The notes below the pieces were generated by a model. That model did no database searches and was not told the origin of the DNA. It saw only the letters and a program-made list of their open reading frames with translations. From Nocardia suismassiliense (GTDB lineage Bacteria > Actinomycetota > Actinomycetes > Mycobacteriales > Mycobacteriaceae): a stretch of 64,000 nucleotides of DNA. The translations under genes and the position numbers were made by a program. The DNA lies in assembly GCF_900269665.1 (NCBI RefSeq), contig NZ_LT985361.1:4430723-4494722 (forward strand), in the 5' to 3' direction. Shown here piece by piece: positions 63,101-64,000 of the stretch. How positions within the stretch are numbered: the stretch's first letter is position 1; every line of letters starts with the position of its first letter.

Positions 63101-64000
63101 ACCATCACCTACCTGCAGGCGCACGGAACCGCGACCGCGCTCGGCGACCCCGTGGAGGTGCGCGCGCTCACCACCGCGTTCCGCCGCGCGGGTGACCGGA
63201 CCGGCTATTGCGCCCTGGGCTCGGTGAAAGGCAATGTCGGGCATCTGGATTCGGCGGCGGGCGTCACCGGTCTCATCGCCACGGTCCTCGCCATCGGGCA
63301 TCGGCGGATCCCCGGTGTCCTGCATTTCGAACGGCCGAACCCGGCGCTGAAGCTCGAGCAGAGCCCCTTCTATGTCAACTCCGACACCGTGGACTGGATC
63401 CCGCCGGAAGGTGTGCCCTGCCGGGCCGGGGTCAGTTCGTTCGGGATCGGCGGCACCAATGCCCATGTCGTCGTGGAGGAACCGCCGCAGGCGGCCGCCG
63501 CGGAGCCGGACGTTGGACCGCAGGTGCTGGTCGTGTCGGCGCGCGATGCCTCGGCGCTGACCGCGGCCTGCGCCGGGTTGGCCGCGCACTTGACCGCGGA
63601 AGACGTTGCGCCACTTGCGGATGTGGCCTACACCCTGCAGCGCGGTCGAACGGGCTTCGGTCATCGCCGGGCGGTGGTGAGTGCGGAGGCGCGGACGGCC
63701 GCCACCCTGCTCACGACGGCAGACGGCCCGTCGGTCTACCACGGCAGCACCCGACACCTGAAGCTCGCGTTCCTGTTCCCCGGCGTCGGCACCCAGCATC
63801 CCGGCATGGGAGCGGAACTGTATGCGGCACAACCGGTTTATCGCGCTTGCCTGGACGAATGCGCGGAGTTGTTCGATACCGCCCTCGGCACCGACCTCCG
63901 GTCGCTGCTGTTCGCCGCCGGGCAGCGGGAGTCGGCGGCGACCGCGCTGCTGCGGCCTTCGCTGAACATGGCGAGCATCGTCGCGACGGAGCTCGGTGTG
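57146..64000 (+). CDS. Hybrid NRPS-PKS, PCP-C-A-A-PCP-KS-AT..., 3' end outside the window
   Basis: A single open frame of 2285 codons that continues past the window. Start GTG 57146. Domains by approximate residue: PCP1 20-95 with phosphopantetheine serine S59 (GTTSLDIARL); condensation 119-555 with the complete HHIAVDG active site at 247-253; adenylation A1 580-1085 with YTSGSSGHPKG at 738-748 and HGK lysine 1071; adenylation A2 1093-1590 with YTSGTTGTPKG at 1250-1260 and NGK lysine 1579; PCP2 1600-1675 with S1635 (GGTSMLAVRL); KS 1698-2130 with C1857 (NTACSTS), H1993 (AHGTAT) and H2033 (NVGHL); start of an AT near 2205 (FLFPGVGTQHPGMG). There is no PCP or C between A1 and A2. In A1 the A8 motif is atypical (IRGNLVAPQEVE). 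It condenses two amino acids and passes them to a polyketide extension. Confidence 0.93.
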   Translation, partial: MTTFDEVTDCDNACVAHPAEYVNGQVDELDARLLDVVSKVLRSPTVGMDDDFFAVGTTSLDIARLVHRLRREFGRTVSVRDVYDHPSPAGVARLLRASAERNNTGVAMPAVLAVTSRPERIPLSSGQRQLWYLNRTGVGATYHMALSIRVRSRLDGAALQAALHDVVARHESLRTHIRVLDGQPWQVVVAAADARSRCEIRDTTAEQVAEMVAELAAPPFDLAAELPLRAMLLQIGPQESIVALVVHHIAVDGWSIAPLCRDLAAAYSARAAGRAPRFADLPVQYADFALWQATVFGGGASTDAAADEQLRFWTQALAGLPPELPGQTDHPRPVAGESMAGTLVAAWPASLLRNIRDLAGAHRATVFMVLQAGLAAVLTERGAGTDIALGTGVAGRVDPVLEDLVGFFVNAVVLRVDTSGKPAFAELLDRVRSATLGAFDHQDVPFGQVVERLRPARVAGRNPLFQISMVVQNMPWPDIRMADAPAEVELLPYPRAKFDLLLEFWEKPDTATEYGEMVCHAEYNLDLFDEQTVAEIVDRLRAVLVAATADPCLPIDELAQGHSTGSAASRGSGAALDVETPLAYLFERQVAATPDAIAVNGPEGHLTFQELDEQANRLARLLVDQGAAPETLVGIALSRSLNLVVAIVAVVKTGAAYLPLDPTYPSDRIAWLITDAAPVAVLTDGTGLQHFSAQNRVTVVNLDSAETARRLAAEDSAAMTDAQRRGVLHGDSLAYVMYTSGSSGHPKGVMTTQADVAGRVLDSHFAHSVHRRVLLHTPYGFDPASYELWMPLLSGGQTVLGPSGRPEVAALARSIVGGRVTAMWATASLFQLLAQEDPGCLAGVQEVWTGGEAVPPEAVRQVLSACPHTVVVDGYGPTEATILATCYRMRRVEDVPTSVPIGRGLDGVRAYVLDTTLRPVETGSAGELYLGGTGLARGYLRRPGLTAGRFVACPFGPDGARMYRSGDLVRERPDGALEYLGRVDVQMKIRGNLVAPQEVEAAMTRHPLVGHAVAVGHGTSPLDRRMVGYFTAEGTVDIEALRRRLAAELPEPLVPDLLIQLDRIPVNAHGKTDRRALEQRPFSRAGAAGGPGSLADLFEAQVAARGAAVAVCDPDGDWTYRQINARANQLARLLTASGAASERVVAVALPRGSLLITTLIAVAKTGAAYLPIDLDYPQARIEFMLADARPTLTVTLTGQRAAVAVDSSVQAIALDDPGTVRDWAGQPDHNLAEAELLVPPRLEHPAYVTYTSGTTGTPKGVVNTRRGLAALVRAFADRQVGSTDSRVLQFASPSFDIMLAELCMSLLSGGVLVIAATERLLPGPPLIEVCAREQVTHLCVVPTVLSALRPADLPSVRTIAVGGEALPPAVLDRWARGRRLFNGYGPSENTVLATFAGPLPPSVTPSIGPPTPGTDCHVLDPSLTEVPAGEVGELYLAGTKLARGYLNRPGLTGQRFVACPFGPPGARMYRTGDRVRRRPDGAFEFVGRVDDQIQLHGLRVELGEIEAALSAHPAIESCAVLAREDTPGVKRLVAYAVSADPGLPRPEELREYLGKTLPASTVPSLYVELPKLPRTPNGKLDREALPIPPHTTASRPAQVRQPKSLSARLQRIWCEVLAIETVDLDVGFFDAGGTSMLAVRLCALLTERIGVEVAVTDLFQYSTIERLAEHLAVQVTDRDAAEEPAENAGVPTDVAADVPAIAIIGMAGRFPGAGNIDELWKLLCDRKEGLEHGPSDGRPGQVATTGMPPHATAFDAEFFGYNPADARALDAQLRLFLETAWAALEHAGYGAREAGRPVGVFAGSGLPYEWLRNAAGVTGAGSSDMRVGLGNPLQLLTAHVASKLGLRGPALTINTACSTSLVAVHLAGQSLLDGHCALALAGGVSLPSAGADGYRYEDGGILSPDGRCRPFDARAHGTVSAGGAGIVVLKRLKDALAENDTVYAVIRGSAVNNDGGRAVGFTAPSVDGQIEVLTAAYAAAAIDPATITYLQAHGTATALGDPVEVRALTTAFRRAGDRTGYCALGSVKGNVGHLDSAAGVTGLIATVLAIGHRRIPGVLHFERPNPALKLEQSPFYVNSDTVDWIPPEGVPCRAGVSSFGIGGTNAHVVVEEPPQAAAAEPDVGPQVLVVSARDASALTAACAGLAAHLTAEDVAPLADVAYTLQRGRTGFGHRRAVVSAEARTAATLLTTADGPSVYHGSTRHLKLAFLFPGVGTQHPGMGAELYAAQPVYRACLDECAELFDTALGTDLRSLLFAAGQRESAATALLRPSLNMASIVATELGV

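Noticed and set aside
1..64000. CRISPR arrays, tRNA or rRNA genes
   Set aside because: No regularly spaced short repeats and no tRNA- or rRNA-like sequence were seen in reading both strands; a tRNAscan/Infernal run would settle it.

Overview
The window is high-GC actinobacterial DNA from the Mycobacteriales, most likely Nocardia or a close relative. The best evidence is the run CDP-alcohol phosphatidyltransferase / gcvH / garA / MerR / bifunctional nuclease / MerR / gcvP (6072-13701), which matches the order of the Mycobacterium tuberculosis Rv1822-Rv1832 locus. Other mycolata-type genes fit: a ChoD-like oxidase, DUF2252, malate synthase G, WhiB, and a DinB/mycothiol-type maleylpyruvate isomerase. 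The placement rests on recalled gene order and family recognition, not on a database search.

Layout. (1) 1-5892: the 3' part of a LuxR-type regulator, a NERD-like protein, a DUF2252 protein and a GMC oxidase. (2) 6072-13701: the conserved core locus, with two small translationally coupled leader ORFs in front of the nuclease gene and a tandem glycine riboswitch in front of gcvP. (3) 13796-17232: a VWA lipoprotein-like protein, WhiB, an HNH nuclease and a DM13 protein, all on the minus strand. (4) 17326-23112: fatty-acid or aromatic-acid style oxidation genes (two acyl-CoA dehydrogenases, ADH, SDR) with HxlR and TetR regulators and visible operators. (5) 23360-25537: malate synthase G. (6) 25618-29409: a cytochrome P450, an ImmA/IrrE-like protease and a MAB_1171c-like membrane protein, bracketed by imperfect ~62-bp direct repeats. 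(7) 29469-34123: a molybdopterin oxidoreductase followed by a scar of gene remnants.

(8) 34128-48954: a catabolic island. A TetR regulator faces an SDR-ADH pair and the two share a 20-bp operator. An IclR regulator diverges from a tightly coupled ten-gene operon. This operon encodes 3-hydroxybenzoate 6-hydroxylase, gentisate dioxygenase, maleylpyruvate isomerase and a fumarylpyruvate-hydrolase-like enzyme, plus an aldehyde dehydrogenase, a three-part HyuA/HyuB/zinc-subunit ATP-dependent carboxylase-like enzyme, an SDR and a class II aldolase. The lower pathway (3-hydroxybenzoate to fumarate and pyruvate) is clear. The upper pathway, which would feed a larger compound into it, looks undescribed.

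(9) 48915-64000: an AraC regulator and the left side of a biosynthetic gene cluster. A four-gene leucine-type 2-keto-acid elongation operon (synthase without a regulatory domain, two-subunit isomerase, dehydrogenase) diverges from an aminotransferase / methyltransferase / NRPS-PKS operon. The NRPS-PKS runs off the window end with the unusual order PCP-C-A-A-PCP-KS-AT. Together these genes look like a route to a chain-extended non-proteinogenic amino acid that is built into a peptide-polyketide.
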